From Bradyrhizobium sp. (GTDB taxonomy: Bacteria > Pseudomonadota > Alphaproteobacteria > Rhizobiales > Xanthobacteraceae): DNA of 64,000 bases. Below the pieces are notes generated by a model. That model was not told the origin of the DNA and did no database searches. It was given only the letters and a program-made list of their open reading frames with translations. The stretch is taken from contig NZ_JALHLP010000010.1 in NCBI RefSeq assembly GCF_022844465.1, forward strand, positions 62,001 to 126,000, written 5' to 3'. The translations under genes were made by a program, and so were the position numbers. How positions within the stretch are numbered: the stretch's first letter is position 1; each line of letters opens with the position of its first letter. This document shows positions 19,382 to 30,300 of the stretch, piece after piece.

Positions 19382-19482
19382 TCGTTCCGGGGCGTGTGAA
19401 ATGCGAACCCGGAGCCTCGAGATTCTCGGGTGCGCAATTGCGCACCAAAGTTCGATGCTGCGCATCGCTCCGGAATGACGAT
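19382..19482. repeat. dispersed palindromic repeat (GTCGTTCCGGGGCG...CGCTCCGGAATGAC type)
   Basis: Complementary ends and internal palindromes (gcgcaattgcgc, gatgctgcgcatc); only feature between the convergent aapP and cysK ends. Confidence 0.65.
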
Positions 19483-19489
19483 GCTACCC

Positions 19490-20530
19490 TCACACCTTCA
19501 CGAACGGCAGCTCGACCTGGCTGCGCTTTTCCAGCCATGCCGGCACCGGCAGGTTCTTCGCGCGCATGAATTCCGGGTTGAACAGCTTTGACTGATAGCG
19601 GTGTCCGGAATCGCACAGGATGGTCACGATGGTCTTGCCGGGACCGAGTTGCTTGGCCAGCCGGATGGCGCCGGCGACGTTGATGCCGCTGGAGCCGCCG
19701 AGGCACAGGCCCTCGTGCTGGAGCAGGTCGTAGATCACGGTGACGGCTTCCTCATCCGGGATCAGGAAGGCGTCGTCGACCGTGGCGGTCTCGATCACGG
19801 GCGTGACGCGGCCAAGCCCGATGCCTTCGGTGATGGAATCGCCGGGCGTCGATTTCGCCTTACCGTTCTTGAACAGTTCGTACATCGCGAACCCGCACGG
19901 ATCGGCGCAGGCGTTGACGATGCCAGGGTGTTTCTCCTTCAGATAGCGGCTGGTGCCGGCCAGCGTGCCACCGGTACCGACCGCGCAGATGAAGCCGTCG
20001 ATCCTGCCGCCGGTCTGCTGCCAGATCTCCGGTCCGGTGGATTCATAATGCGCCTTGGCGTTGTCGAGATTGTTCCACTGGTCGGCGAACAGCACGCCGT
20101 GCGGCTCGGTCTTGCGAAGCTGCTCGGCGAGGCGCCTGCCGACGTGCTGGTAGTTGTTCGGATTGGCGTATGGCAGCGCCGGCACTTCGATCAGTTCGGC
20201 GCCGCAGAGCCGCAGCGTGTCCTTTTTTTCCTGGCTCTGGGTTGTCGGGATCAGGATCAAGGTCCGGTAACCGCGGGCATTGGCGACGACGGCAAGACCG
20301 ATTCCGGTATTGCCCGCGGTCGCCTCCACCACCAGGCCGCCGGGCTTGAGGTCGCCGCGCTTCTCGGCCTCCAGGATCATCCACTTGCCCGCGCGATCCT
20401 TGACCGACTGGCCGGGATTCATGAATTCGGCCTTGCCGAGAATGGTGCAGCCCGTGGATTCGGATGCGCGCTTCAGCTTGATCAGAGGCGTGTTGCCGAT
20501 CGCCTCGATAACGTCGTTGTTGAAGGCCAT
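19490..20530 (-). CDS. cysK: cysteine synthase A
   Basis: EAIGNTPLIKLKRASE...NPGQSVKDRAGKWMI...EATAGNTGIGLA...GTGGTLAGTSRYLKE. Confidence 0.92.
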   Translation of the reverse strand: MAFNNDVIEAIGNTPLIKLKRASESTGCTILGKAEFMNPGQSVKDRAGKWMILEAEKRGDLKPGGLVVEATAGNTGIGLAVVANARGYRTLILIPTTQSQEKKDTLRLCGAELIEVPALPYANPNNYQHVGRRLAEQLRKTEPHGVLFADQWNNLDNAKAHYESTGPEIWQQTGGRIDGFICAVGTGGTLAGTSRYLKEKHPGIVNACADPCGFAMYELFKNGKAKSTPGDSITEGIGLGRVTPVIETATVDDAFLIPDEEAVTVIYDLLQHEGLCLGGSSGINVAGAIRLAKQLGPGKTIVTILCDSGHRYQSKLFNPEFMRAKNLPVPAWLEKRSQVELPFVKV

Positions 20531-20638
20531 GTCGTTGAAATCGCCGTCTTTGCTGTTGCCGGGTTACCCGCCCACTTCCTGGGCGAGCCTAGAGGACCGC
20601 CGCAGGGCAGACAAGCCAGCGACGGCGCACCCGCGAGG

Positions 20639-21868
20639 TCAGCCTGATTTGGCGAACACCACCTGGCGCACGTCGATATTGCCGGACAGGAATCCGGCCT
20701 CGCAGTAGGCGAGATAGTACTCCCACAGCCGCCGGAAGCGGTCGTCGAAACCCGATGGCACCAGGTTCGGCCAGGCGGCGCGGAAATTGCTTCGCCAGAT
20801 CGCAAGCGTCTTGGCATAGTCTTGCCCGAAAATACGCTCGCGGATGACGGGAACGCCGAACCGCTCGCCGAGCGCCTTCAGGATCTGCGGCGAGGGCAGC
20901 ATGCCGCCGGGGAAGACGTAGCGCTGGATGAAATCGACTTCGCGGCGATAGCTCTTGAACAGGCTGTCCTGGATGGTGATGGCCTGGATGCCGGCCAGCC
21001 CGCCCGGCAGCAGCCGGTCGCGCAGTTGTGAAAAGTAGTTCGGCCAGAATTGCTCGCCGACCGCCTCGATCATCTCGATCGAGGCGATCCGGTCGTAGCG
21101 GTCTCGCTCGTCGCGATAGTCCTGCAGCCGGATCTCGACCTTGTCGCTGAGCCCGGCGTTGAAGATCCGCGCCTGGGCGAAGTCGCGCTGTTCCCTGCTG
21201 ATGGTGAGCCCGACCACCCTGGTGCCGAATGTCTTGGCGGCATACTCGGCAAATCCGCCCCAGCCGCAGCCGATCTCCAGCAGCTTCTGGCCCGGCCGCA
21301 GGTCGATGGCCTCCGCGAGCCGCCGGTACTTGTTGTGCTGGGCGGCGGTCAGGTCGGGCGTGTGTTCCTCGAACAGCGCGGAGGAATAGGTCATGCTGGG
21401 ATCGAGCCAGGCGGAATAGAAGGCGTTGCCGATGTCGTAATGCGCGTAGATGTTGCGGCGCGCCTGCCGCTTCGTATTGCGGTTGAGCCAGTGCCGCATG
21501 CTCTGGAAGGCGCGCGTGAAGGGGCTACCGGTCAGCATCGTCTGCATCCAGTCCTGGTTGACGCAGAACAGATAGAGGAACTGCGTCAGGTCAGGCGTGT
21601 CCCATTCGCCGCGCAGATAAGCTTCTGCGATACCGATATCGCCGCCGCGCAAGAGGCGGGAGGCGAAGCCGTAATCGTAGATCGTCATGGCGGCGGCCGG
21701 GCCGGGTCCGTTGCCGCCCAACCGGACCAGGCGGCCGTCGGCCAGGGTGACGTCGAGCGTGCCATGCTGCAGCTTCGAACCGAATCCCAGCGCCATCCGG
21801 ACCAGCCGCGGCAGTTCCGGAAACGTCGCGTCTACGGTTTCTGAGGTGACCGAAATAGGCTCGGACAT
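20639..21868 (-). CDS. cfa: cyclopropane-fatty-acyl-phospholipid synthase family protein
   Basis: HYDIGNAFYSAWLDPSMTYSSALF...KLLEIGCGWGGFAEYAAKTFGTRVVGLTISREQ...SIEMIEAVGEQFWP; ATG at 21868. Confidence 0.9.
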   Translation of the reverse strand: MSEPISVTSETVDATFPELPRLVRMALGFGSKLQHGTLDVTLADGRLVRLGGNGPGPAAAMTIYDYGFASRLLRGGDIGIAEAYLRGEWDTPDLTQFLYLFCVNQDWMQTMLTGSPFTRAFQSMRHWLNRNTKRQARRNIYAHYDIGNAFYSAWLDPSMTYSSALFEEHTPDLTAAQHNKYRRLAEAIDLRPGQKLLEIGCGWGGFAEYAAKTFGTRVVGLTISREQRDFAQARIFNAGLSDKVEIRLQDYRDERDRYDRIASIEMIEAVGEQFWPNYFSQLRDRLLPGGLAGIQAITIQDSLFKSYRREVDFIQRYVFPGGMLPSPQILKALGERFGVPVIRERIFGQDYAKTLAIWRSNFRAAWPNLVPSGFDDRFRRLWEYYLAYCEAGFLSGNIDVRQVVFAKSG

Positions 21869-21924
21869 GGGCGATCCATCGAACGGCGCTCCACCCCGGC
21901 TGTGAACGGCCAATGGACCCTGCT

Positions 21925-22794
21925 TCACTTCTTGCCGTGGGTGGACAACGCCGGCGAAGTATAGTCGCTGCCTTTCCCGGCCGCCAAGCCGGTTTTCAGC
22001 GATGCCCCCTGCCGCGGCACCAGCCGCGCGCCCTTGAGCCAGAGCCGCAGCGCTTCCCAGTGGATGGCCGCCATGATCTTCATGGTGACCAGCGGGAAAG
22101 CGACGAAGGCGCGGAGCAACTCTCTGGTGGTGAGAGCCCGGCGGCGGCCATGGAAGGTTGCGGCAAGCAGCGGCCCGTCGGGATCGGTCTCCAGGATCCG
22201 CAGCTTGACCCGCTGGTCCGGGGGCGACACGCGAAAATGGTAGCGCATCGCCATCTCGATGAAGGGCGAGACGTGGAACAGCTTGTCCTGCTGCTGGCGC
22301 ACCCCGGCGTCGCTGATCTGGCCGGGCTTCACGGGCAGTACGTAGGGGTGAATCTCGCCAAAGGTGTTGCGCACCTCGTAGATCAGCAGCGCCAGTTCGC
22401 CGCCGGCGCGATAGCAGAAATACACCGACAGCGGATTGAAGGTGTAGCCGAGCAGGCGAGGATAGCACAGCAGCAGCACCCGGCCGCCGGTCAGGTCGAC
22501 GCCGTGCTCGGCTGCGCAACGCTGCGCATAGGTGCGTAGCGGCTGGCTGCCGCGCTCGCCATGATCGGCCTCGTGGAAACTGTAGAGCGCCGCCCGGTTG
22601 ACGCCAAACAGCGGCGATTGCCGGTCCGCATCCTCCAGCCGGTCCAGATCAATCAGCAGGCTCATGACGCGATAGCTGAAGCGATGGCCCACCGGCTTCA
22701 ACCGGGCATGCATCACCTCGCCGACGTAAAGCGCCGCCGCCGCCGCGCGCTCCGGCGGTTCGGTTTCCCCTGACGTGGCAACGGGCGCGCGCAT
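21925..22794 (-). CDS. DUF1365 domain protein
   Basis: YVGEVMHARLKPVGHRFSYRVMSLLIDLD...LLCYPRLLGYTFNPLSVYFCY; ATG at 22794. Confidence 0.88.
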   Translation of the reverse strand: MRAPVATSGETEPPERAAAAALYVGEVMHARLKPVGHRFSYRVMSLLIDLDRLEDADRQSPLFGVNRAALYSFHEADHGERGSQPLRTYAQRCAAEHGVDLTGGRVLLLCYPRLLGYTFNPLSVYFCYRAGGELALLIYEVRNTFGEIHPYVLPVKPGQISDAGVRQQQDKLFHVSPFIEMAMRYHFRVSPPDQRVKLRILETDPDGPLLAATFHGRRRALTTRELLRAFVAFPLVTMKIMAAIHWEALRLWLKGARLVPRQGASLKTGLAAGKGSDYTSPALSTHGKK

Positions 22795-22796
22795 GG

Positions 22797-24110
22797 TCAC
22801 TCCGCGGCTTCCGCCAGCCCGGGAGGCGGCTCCCGCCACGGCACCCTCGCGCCCAGCGCTTCGGCGACCGCCAGGCCGGACCGCAATCCGTCTTCGTGAA
22901 AGCCGTATCCGGTCCACGCGCCGCAGAACCAGATATGCCGCCGGCCCTGTATTTCGGCCAACCGCTTCTGGGCGGCGAAAGCGTTGGCATTGTACTGCGG
23001 ATGCTCGCACATGAACTTGCCGAAGGTCAACGCGGGGTCGGGCTCGAGCGGCGGGTTGAGGCTGACGAACAGCGGCTTGTCGTCATCGATGCCTTGCAAC
23101 GGGTTCATCCAGTAGGTCACCGAGACGTCGTTGATGACGCTTCCTTCGCGCGGCCAGCGCAGGAAATTCCACGACGCCCAGGCGCGCCGGCGCTTTGGCA
23201 TCAGCCTCGGATCGCGATGAAGGTAGATCGTGTTCGGAGAATAGCCGATCGCTCCCAGGATCGAGCGCTCGCGATCGTCGGCATCCGACAGCATCGCCAG
23301 CGCCTGGTCGCTGTGCGAGGCGACGACGACGTGATCGTAGGTGTTGATGTTCCCCTGGCTGTCACGGATGACGACGCCCTGCGGCGTGCGTTTGATCGAG
23401 GTGACGGCGCAGCCGAGCTTGATGCGGTCGCGGAACGGGGCCGTCAGCTTCTGGACGTAGCGCTGGCTGCCGCCCTTGACGGTGCGCCAGACCGGGCGGT
23501 CGTATTGCAGGAGCCGATGATTGGCGAAGAAGGCGACGAAGTTCTCGGCAGGGAAATCCAGCATCTCATTCGACGGCGCCGACCAGATTGCGGCACCCAT
23601 CGGCGCGAGATAGTCGCTCAGCAGTCGCGGGGCGAAATGCCGGGCGCGGAAGTACTCACCGAGCGTCAGGCCTGCGAGCTTGCCGGCGGCGTAGTCCTCG
23701 ACGCTCTGCTGATTGAAAGTGAGGATGTCGCGCAGCATCCAAAGGTAGGAAGGCGACAGCAGGTTGCGCGGTTGCGCAAACAGCCCCTTTGCGGTTTCCA
23801 ACCAGTTGTGGCCGCCGCCCTTCCACTCGAAGCGACCGGTGTCGGCCGTGACCGCAAAGCTCATGCTGCTTTCAACAGTCTCCACCTCGAGATCGGCAAA
23901 CAGCGCCGTCAGGTCAGGGTAGTTGAGTTCGTTGTAGACGATGAAGCCGATATCGACCGCGATCCCGGTGCCGTCATAATCAACAGTCACCGTATGGCTG
24001 TGCCCGCCGGGCCTCGATTCCCGTTCGTAGACGGTGACCGGATAGTGCTTCGACAAGGCCCAGGCCGCGGCATTGCCGCTGATTCCCGTTCCGACCACCG
24101 CGACTCGCAT
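22797..24110 (-). CDS. NAD(P)/FAD-dependent amine-oxidase-like protein
   Basis: MRVAVVGTGISGNAAAWALSKHYPVTVYERESRPGGHSHTVTVDYDG Rossmann/FAD motif; upstream of DUF1365 and cfa. Confidence 0.88.
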   Translation of the reverse strand: MRVAVVGTGISGNAAAWALSKHYPVTVYERESRPGGHSHTVTVDYDGTGIAVDIGFIVYNELNYPDLTALFADLEVETVESSMSFAVTADTGRFEWKGGGHNWLETAKGLFAQPRNLLSPSYLWMLRDILTFNQQSVEDYAAGKLAGLTLGEYFRARHFAPRLLSDYLAPMGAAIWSAPSNEMLDFPAENFVAFFANHRLLQYDRPVWRTVKGGSQRYVQKLTAPFRDRIKLGCAVTSIKRTPQGVVIRDSQGNINTYDHVVVASHSDQALAMLSDADDRERSILGAIGYSPNTIYLHRDPRLMPKRRRAWASWNFLRWPREGSVINDVSVTYWMNPLQGIDDDKPLFVSLNPPLEPDPALTFGKFMCEHPQYNANAFAAQKRLAEIQGRRHIWFCGAWTGYGFHEDGLRSGLAVAEALGARVPWREPPPGLAEAAE

Positions 24111-24503
24111 TTCTGCCCCTTTGTTCCAATTGCAGTTACGGAAGCGCGATCGCGGAGTTTCAAACCGGCCCTGTGCGCGCCACCGCTGCCCAAGGGCGCT
24201 GATTCGGGTCGTCAGAACAGGGGAAAAGCCCCATGAAACATTGGTAAGATTTCAGCGTTCGCGCCGAGGCCGATATCGATCCAAGGCCTGTGAAATAAGG
24301 GGAAGTCAGCTTTTCGACCGCCGTCGCGGCGGCTGGAACGCATGCCGGTTGGCGGCGGCGCTGGACTGTCCGCGTCCCGATCTCAAGGCTAGTATTCGTC
24401 GTTCTGCCTCCAACGGAAGCATCGCCTGAGTGAACGTGCCGAGGGTTACCAAGGGAAGCGTTGGTCGCGCGCCGGGCCACGATCGGTCCGGCGGAGCGCG
24501 CGG

Positions 24504-25991
24504 GTGACCGGTCGCATAGCAGTCGCGGTGGTCGATAGCTGGCTGGCCAGGATTCCCGCCGGCCAGTCGCTGGCGCGATGGCTTGCGGTGTTTGGTCTCG
24601 TGGCCAGTTCCGCGGGCTGCATCCTGACCAAGGATTTGCCGGATCCTGCGCTGGACGTGCCCGCAGGTTATAAGTCGGCGCGCTTGACGGCCGCCACCGA
24701 TGCGCCCCCCACGCTCGACTGGTGGCGCGGCTTTCGCTCCCGGGAGCTGACGGGGCTGATGGAGGAGGCGCAGACCGTCAATCTCGACATCGCCGCCGCC
24801 ACCGCGCGATTCAAACAGGCGGATGCACAGGCGCGGATCGCGGGCGCGGCGCTGTTGCCTGCTCTGAGCGGCGCCGGTCAGGAAACCTATTCCCGCACCT
24901 CCGGCTCCAGCGCCAGCGGCCTGACCATCGGCGGCCGCGAGGTCGTCAATTTTTCTGCCTCGCTCAGCGCCAGCTACGAGCTGGATTTCTGGGGCAAGAA
25001 CCGCAACGCCGCCCAGGCGGCGGAAGAGACCGCCGCCGCCACCCGCTTTGACCGCGACGTCGTTGCGCTGACCACGCTGACGACGGTCGCCAACGCCTAT
25101 TTTCAGGTGCTGGCCGCGCAGGACCGGATTCGCACCGCGCAGCGAAACATCGCGAGCGCCGAACGCATCCTCAACGCCATCAAGGAGCGCCTCAGGGCCG
25201 GCACCGGCAACGATCTCGATGTCGCGCAGCAGGAAAGCGTGCTGGCCAACCAGCGCGCGCTGGTGCCGCCGCTGCGCCAGACGCTCGACCAGAACATCAA
25301 TGCGCTGGCAACGCTGGTATCGCGACCGCCGGAAGCGGTGCGCGTCGCCGGTGGATCGCTCAACAACATCGCCGCGCCGCGGGTCACGCCCGGTCTGCCC
25401 TCGGAACTGCTGACCCAGCGTCCCGATATCCGCCGCCAGGAAGCGCAGCTCGCCGCGGCGACCGCGAATGTGGGCAGCGCCCGCGCGCAGTTTTTCCCGA
25501 GCATTCAGTTGACGGGGCAGGGCGGCTATCAAAGCTCGGCGCTGGCTTCGCTGTTCCAGCCGCAAGCCGCTTTTTTCAACATGGTCGGCAGTCTGACCCA
25601 GCCGATCTTCGACGGTGGCAGGATCCTCGGAAACTTCGAACTGACCAGGGCGCGCCAGGACGAGTTGCTGCAAACCTACCGAAAGACCGTCGTGCAGGCC
25701 TTTGCCGATGTCGACAATGCGCTGATGTCGATCCGACAGACCACCGAGCGGCTGCGGCTACAGCGCCAGGTGGTGGCGGCGTCACGGCGGGCATTTCAGC
25801 TCTCCGAGCAGCAGTTGCGGGCCGGCACTGCCGACATCGTGACTGTGCTAAATACCCAGCTGACGCTATTCCAGGCGGAAGATTCGCTGCTGCAGGCCCA
25901 ATTGGCCCGGCTGCTTGCGATCGTCAGCCTTTATCAGGCGCTGGGCGGCGGCTGGGAGCCCAGGATGGAGAGGCCGGTTGATGCTCTTTAG
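24504..25991 (+). CDS. efflux outer-membrane factor (OprM/NodT-family lipoprotein)
   Basis: SSAGCILTKDLPDPALDVPAGYKSA...TLDWWRGFRSRELTGLMEEAQTVNLDIAAATARFKQADAQARIAGAALLP. Confidence 0.9.
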   Translation: MTGRIAVAVVDSWLARIPAGQSLARWLAVFGLVASSAGCILTKDLPDPALDVPAGYKSARLTAATDAPPTLDWWRGFRSRELTGLMEEAQTVNLDIAAATARFKQADAQARIAGAALLPALSGAGQETYSRTSGSSASGLTIGGREVVNFSASLSASYELDFWGKNRNAAQAAEETAAATRFDRDVVALTTLTTVANAYFQVLAAQDRIRTAQRNIASAERILNAIKERLRAGTGNDLDVAQQESVLANQRALVPPLRQTLDQNINALATLVSRPPEAVRVAGGSLNNIAAPRVTPGLPSELLTQRPDIRRQEAQLAAATANVGSARAQFFPSIQLTGQGGYQSSALASLFQPQAAFFNMVGSLTQPIFDGGRILGNFELTRARQDELLQTYRKTVVQAFADVDNALMSIRQTTERLRLQRQVVAASRRAFQLSEQQLRAGTADIVTVLNTQLTLFQAEDSLLQAQLARLLAIVSLYQALGGGWEPRMERPVDAL

Positions 25992-27300
25992 GCCGGAGGC
26001 GAACGACGAAACCACGGCGGCCCGAAAGCGCGTTGGCCGCGGCATCGGCCGACGGTTGGTATCTCTGACGATCGCGTTCCTGATTCTGGGCGGGCTCGGC
26101 TATCTCGGCTGGAATGCCTTTCAGCAGAAGCCCGCCGCCACTGGCCGCGGCGGGCCCGGCGCGCGTCCCGATCTTCCGGTGCCCGTGCTGGCCGCGACGC
26201 CCCGTAGGCAGGATGTCCCGGTCTATCTTGACGGGGTCGGCTCGGTCCGTGCGCTGAATACGGTGACGGTGCGCTCGCAGGTCGACGGCAAGCTGATTGC
26301 GGTGAACTTCGTCGAGGGCCAGGACGTCCGGAAGGGCGACGTGCTCGCCGAGATCGATCCGGTGATCTATCAGGCGCAGTACGACCAGGCCGTGGCGAAG
26401 AAGGCGCAGGACGAGGCGTTGCTCGCCAACCAGAAGCTCGACCTCGCGCGCTATCAGCAGCTTGCGGCGTCCAACGCCGGCTCCAAGCAGCAGGCCGACA
26501 CCCAGCGCGCGGTGGTGGCCCAGCAGGAGGCGTTGGTGAATGCCGATCAGGCGGCGATCGACAACGCCAAGGCGATGCTTGGCTATACCCGGATCGTCGC
26601 CCCGATCTCGGGACGCGCCGGCCTGCGCCTGGTCGACCAGGGCAACATCATCCGCGCCGCCGACGCGACCGGCCTCGTCATCATCACCCAGCTACAGCCG
26701 ATCGTCGTCCAATTCAGTCTGCCGCAGCAGCAGATCGTGCGCGTGAACGCTGCGGCGGGCAAAGGCACGTTGGCGGTCGATGTGTTCGGCAATGACGGCG
26801 TCACCGTCGTCGATACCGGCACGCTCAAGGGCATCGACAACCAGGTCGATCCGACGACGGGAACGTTGAAGCTCAGGGCCGAATTTCCCAACGCCTCGTT
26901 CCAGCTTTGGCCCGGACAATTCGTCAACGTGCGGCTGAAGGTCGAGACACTTGAGCAGGCGATCGTGGTGCCGACATCGGCGGTGCAGCGCGGCCCGGCC
27001 GGGACGTTCAGCTACGTGATCGGCCCCGACAACACAGCGACGGCCCGGCCGGTGGCGGTGACGCAGCAGAACGAGAACGACGCCGTGATCGCAAGCGGGC
27101 TCACGACCAGCGACCGTGTCGTCACCACCGGCTTTGCCAACCTGTCCGACGGCGCCAAGGTTCTGATCGGCGCCGATGACCGGCCGCCGACGGCGGATTT
27201 GGCGCCCCGCAAGCGCAACCGCGCTCCCGATGCCAAGGGTGGACAGTCCGGCGGGCAATCGGGCGGGCAGCCTGGTGGCGCAGCGAAGTCGCAGCCTTGA
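25981..27300 (+). CDS. RND efflux periplasmic adaptor (MdtA-like)
   Basis: VPVYLDGVGSVRALNTVTVRSQVDGKLIAVNFVEGQDVRKGDVLAEIDP; ATG 25981 overlaps the OMF stop. Confidence 0.9.
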   Translation: MLFRPEANDETTAARKRVGRGIGRRLVSLTIAFLILGGLGYLGWNAFQQKPAATGRGGPGARPDLPVPVLAATPRRQDVPVYLDGVGSVRALNTVTVRSQVDGKLIAVNFVEGQDVRKGDVLAEIDPVIYQAQYDQAVAKKAQDEALLANQKLDLARYQQLAASNAGSKQQADTQRAVVAQQEALVNADQAAIDNAKAMLGYTRIVAPISGRAGLRLVDQGNIIRAADATGLVIITQLQPIVVQFSLPQQQIVRVNAAAGKGTLAVDVFGNDGVTVVDTGTLKGIDNQVDPTTGTLKLRAEFPNASFQLWPGQFVNVRLKVETLEQAIVVPTSAVQRGPAGTFSYVIGPDNTATARPVAVTQQNENDAVIASGLTTSDRVVTTGFANLSDGAKVLIGADDRPPTADLAPRKRNRAPDAKGGQSGGQSGGQPGGAAKSQP

Positions 27301-27346
27301 CCCCCGACGCCGCGCTCGAAACGACGTCGCGAGCGGTAGCGCGACC

Positions 27347-30300
27347 ATGAGCGTCTCCGAACCGTTCATCCACCGGCCGATCGCGACCTCGCTGTTGGGC
27401 GTCGCGCTCATGATCGGCGGCGCGCTTGGCTATTGGGCGCTGCCGGTTTCGGCGCTGCCGCAGGTCGATTTCCCCACCGTGCAGGTGACGACGCAATTGC
27501 CCGGCGCCAGCCCCGACGTGATCGCGTCGCTGATCACAGCGCCGCTGGAGCGCCAGCTCGGGCAAATTCCTTCGCTGTCGTCGATGCAATCGACGAGTTC
27601 GTTTGGCGTCAGCCAGATCGCGCTGCAATTTGATCTCAACCGCGACATCGACGGCGCGACCCAGGACGTGCAGGCCGCGATCAACGCAGCGGCGGGAATC
27701 CTGCCGAGGAACCTGCCGTATCCCCCAGTTTACGCCAAGGTGAATCCGGCCGACGCGCCGGTCCTGACGCTGGCGTTGACCTCGGAGACGGTTTCGCTGC
27801 GGGCCATGAGCGATATTGCCGACACCGTTCTGGCGCAGCGGCTCAGCCAGATTTCCGGCGTCGGGCGGGTCGCGGTGCTGGGCGGGTTGAAGCCTGCGGT
27901 GCGGGTACAGGCCGATCTGGCGAGGCTGGCTGCCTACGGTCTCTCGATGGAAGATCTGCGCCTGGCCATCGCCGGCGCCAACGTGTCCGGGCCAAAAGGT
28001 TCACTCGACGGCGCGCGGCAGGCCTACACCATTGCCGCCAATGACCAGATCGCGGCGGCGGACGCCTACAAGCCGATCATCATCGCCTATCGCAACGGAT
28101 CGCCCGTCACCATTGGCGACGTTGCCGTCATCGTCGACGGGCTGGAAAACAACCGCACCGGCGGCTGGTACCAGGGCACGCCGGCCGTGATCATCGACAT
28201 CCAGCGCCAACCGGGCGCCAATGTGATCGAGGTGGTCCGGCAGATCCGCGCCGAAATCCCCAAAGTGCAGCGCGCGATCCCCGCCGGCGTCAATCTGACC
28301 ATCGTCTCCGACCGCACCGTCACCATCCGCGCCTCGGTGCGCGACGTGCAATTCACGCTGATCCTGAGCGTGGTTCTGGTCACGCTGGTGGTGCTGTTGT
28401 TCCTGCGGTCGCTGCGCGCGACGCTGATTGCGGGCGTGGCGCTGCCGCTGTCTTTGATCACCAGCTTCGGCATCATGTACTTCGCGGGCTTCAGCCTCGA
28501 CAATCTGTCGCTGATGGCCTTGACGATAGGTACCGGCTTCGTCGTCGACGACGCCATCGTCATGATCGAGAACATCGTCCGCCATATGGAGGACGGCGAA
28601 TCCGTCATGGAGGCGTCGCTGAAGGGCGCCAGCGAAATCGGCTTCACCGTGATCTCGCTGACGGTATCCTTGGTAGCGGTCTTCATTCCCCTCCTGTTCA
28701 TGTCGGGGTTGGTCGGGCGCATGTTCCGCGAATTCGCGCTCACCCTGACGATCGCGGTGGTGACCTCGGCGATCGTCTCGCTGACCCTGACGCCGATGAT
28801 GTGCTCGCGACTGTTGAAGCACGCCGGCGAGGAGATGACGGTTCCGGGGCTCGCCGCCGTCAGCCGCGGTATCGAACGCATGGTCGCGTTCTACCATCGC
28901 ACGCTGCTGATGGTGCTGCAGCGCCAGCGCGCCACGCTGCTGGTGACGTTCGCCACCATCGGCGCCACCATCGGTCTGTACGTGATTGTGCCCAAGGGCT
29001 TTTTGCCGGTGCAGGACACGGCCTCGATCACGGCTGTGACCGAGGCCGGGCCCGACGTTTCGTTCGCGGAGATGCAGAACCGGCAGGCGATCGCGGCGGC
29101 AGCCATTCAGGCCGATCCTGATGTCGTCGGGGTGGTTTCCGTGATCGGCGCAGGAACAGTCAATCCGACCGCCAATGTCGGACGTCTGGTGATGGCGCTA
29201 AGGCCGCGCGGCGAACGCCGCGACGACGTTACGATCGTGATCGACAGGTTGAAACGGCGCACGGCGTCGATCCCCGGCATGACCATCTATTTCCAGCCGG
29301 TGCAGGATGTTCAGATATCGACCAGGTCGAGCCGCTCGCAGTACCAGTACACGCTGACCGGTACCGACGCCGCGGAGGTGACGTCGTGGTCGAAACGGCT
29401 CGTCGCCGAAATGCGTCGTGATCCCTTGTTCCGCGACGTCTCGTCGGAAGCGCAGGAGGAGGGGTTGCGCGCCGCGCTCGACATCGACCGCCAGCGCGCG
29501 GGGCAGCTCGGCGTCAGCATTCAGGCGGTGAACGACGCGCTCAACGACGCTTTTGCGCAACGGCAGATTTCGACGATCTACGGTCAGGCCAATCAGTATC
29601 GCGTGGTGCTGGAGGCGATGCCAATCTACCAGCGCGATCCGTCGGTCCTTTCAAAGATCTATCTGCCCGGCGCTGCCGGGGCCGCCGGCGCGCCGGGCGC
29701 CCAGGTGCCCTTGTCGGCGGTGGCGACGCTGACCCGCACCACCGCGCCGCTGGCGATTTCGCATTACGCGCAATTTCCGGCCGTCTCGCTCAGCTTCAAC
29801 CTCGCGCCCGGCGCAGCGCTGGGCGATGCGGTTGAGGCGGTTAAGGCGATCGAAGGTCGAATCGCCATGCCCGGCAGTATCGTCGGCGTGTTCGCGGGCG
29901 ATGCGGCCGAATTCTCCAGGTCGCTCGCAGGGCAACCATGGCTCATCCTGGCGGCGATCGTCACTGTCTACATCGTGCTCGGCGTACTCTATGAGAGCTA
30001 TATTCATCCGATCACCATTCTCTCGACGCTGCCTTCGGCGGGCGTCGGCGCGATCCTGGCCCTGATGCTGTTCGGCCAGGACCTTTCCGTCATCGGCCTG
30101 ATCGGCATCATTCTCTTGATGGGCATCGTCAAGAAGAACGCGATCATGATGATCGACTTTGCGCTGGACGCGGAGCGCCATCAGGGGATGTCACCCCATG
30201 ACGCCATCGTGCAAGCCTGCCTGCTCCGGTTCCGCCCCATTATGATGACGACGCTGGCCGCGCTGTTCGGAGCGCTGCCGCTGGCGATCGAAGGCGGCAC

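Noticed and set aside
17711-19465. 584-aa minus-strand ORF antisense to aapM/aapP
   Set aside because: Same antisense GC artefact; composition (HQR/D-rich) not protein-like, + strand ORFs are unambiguous.
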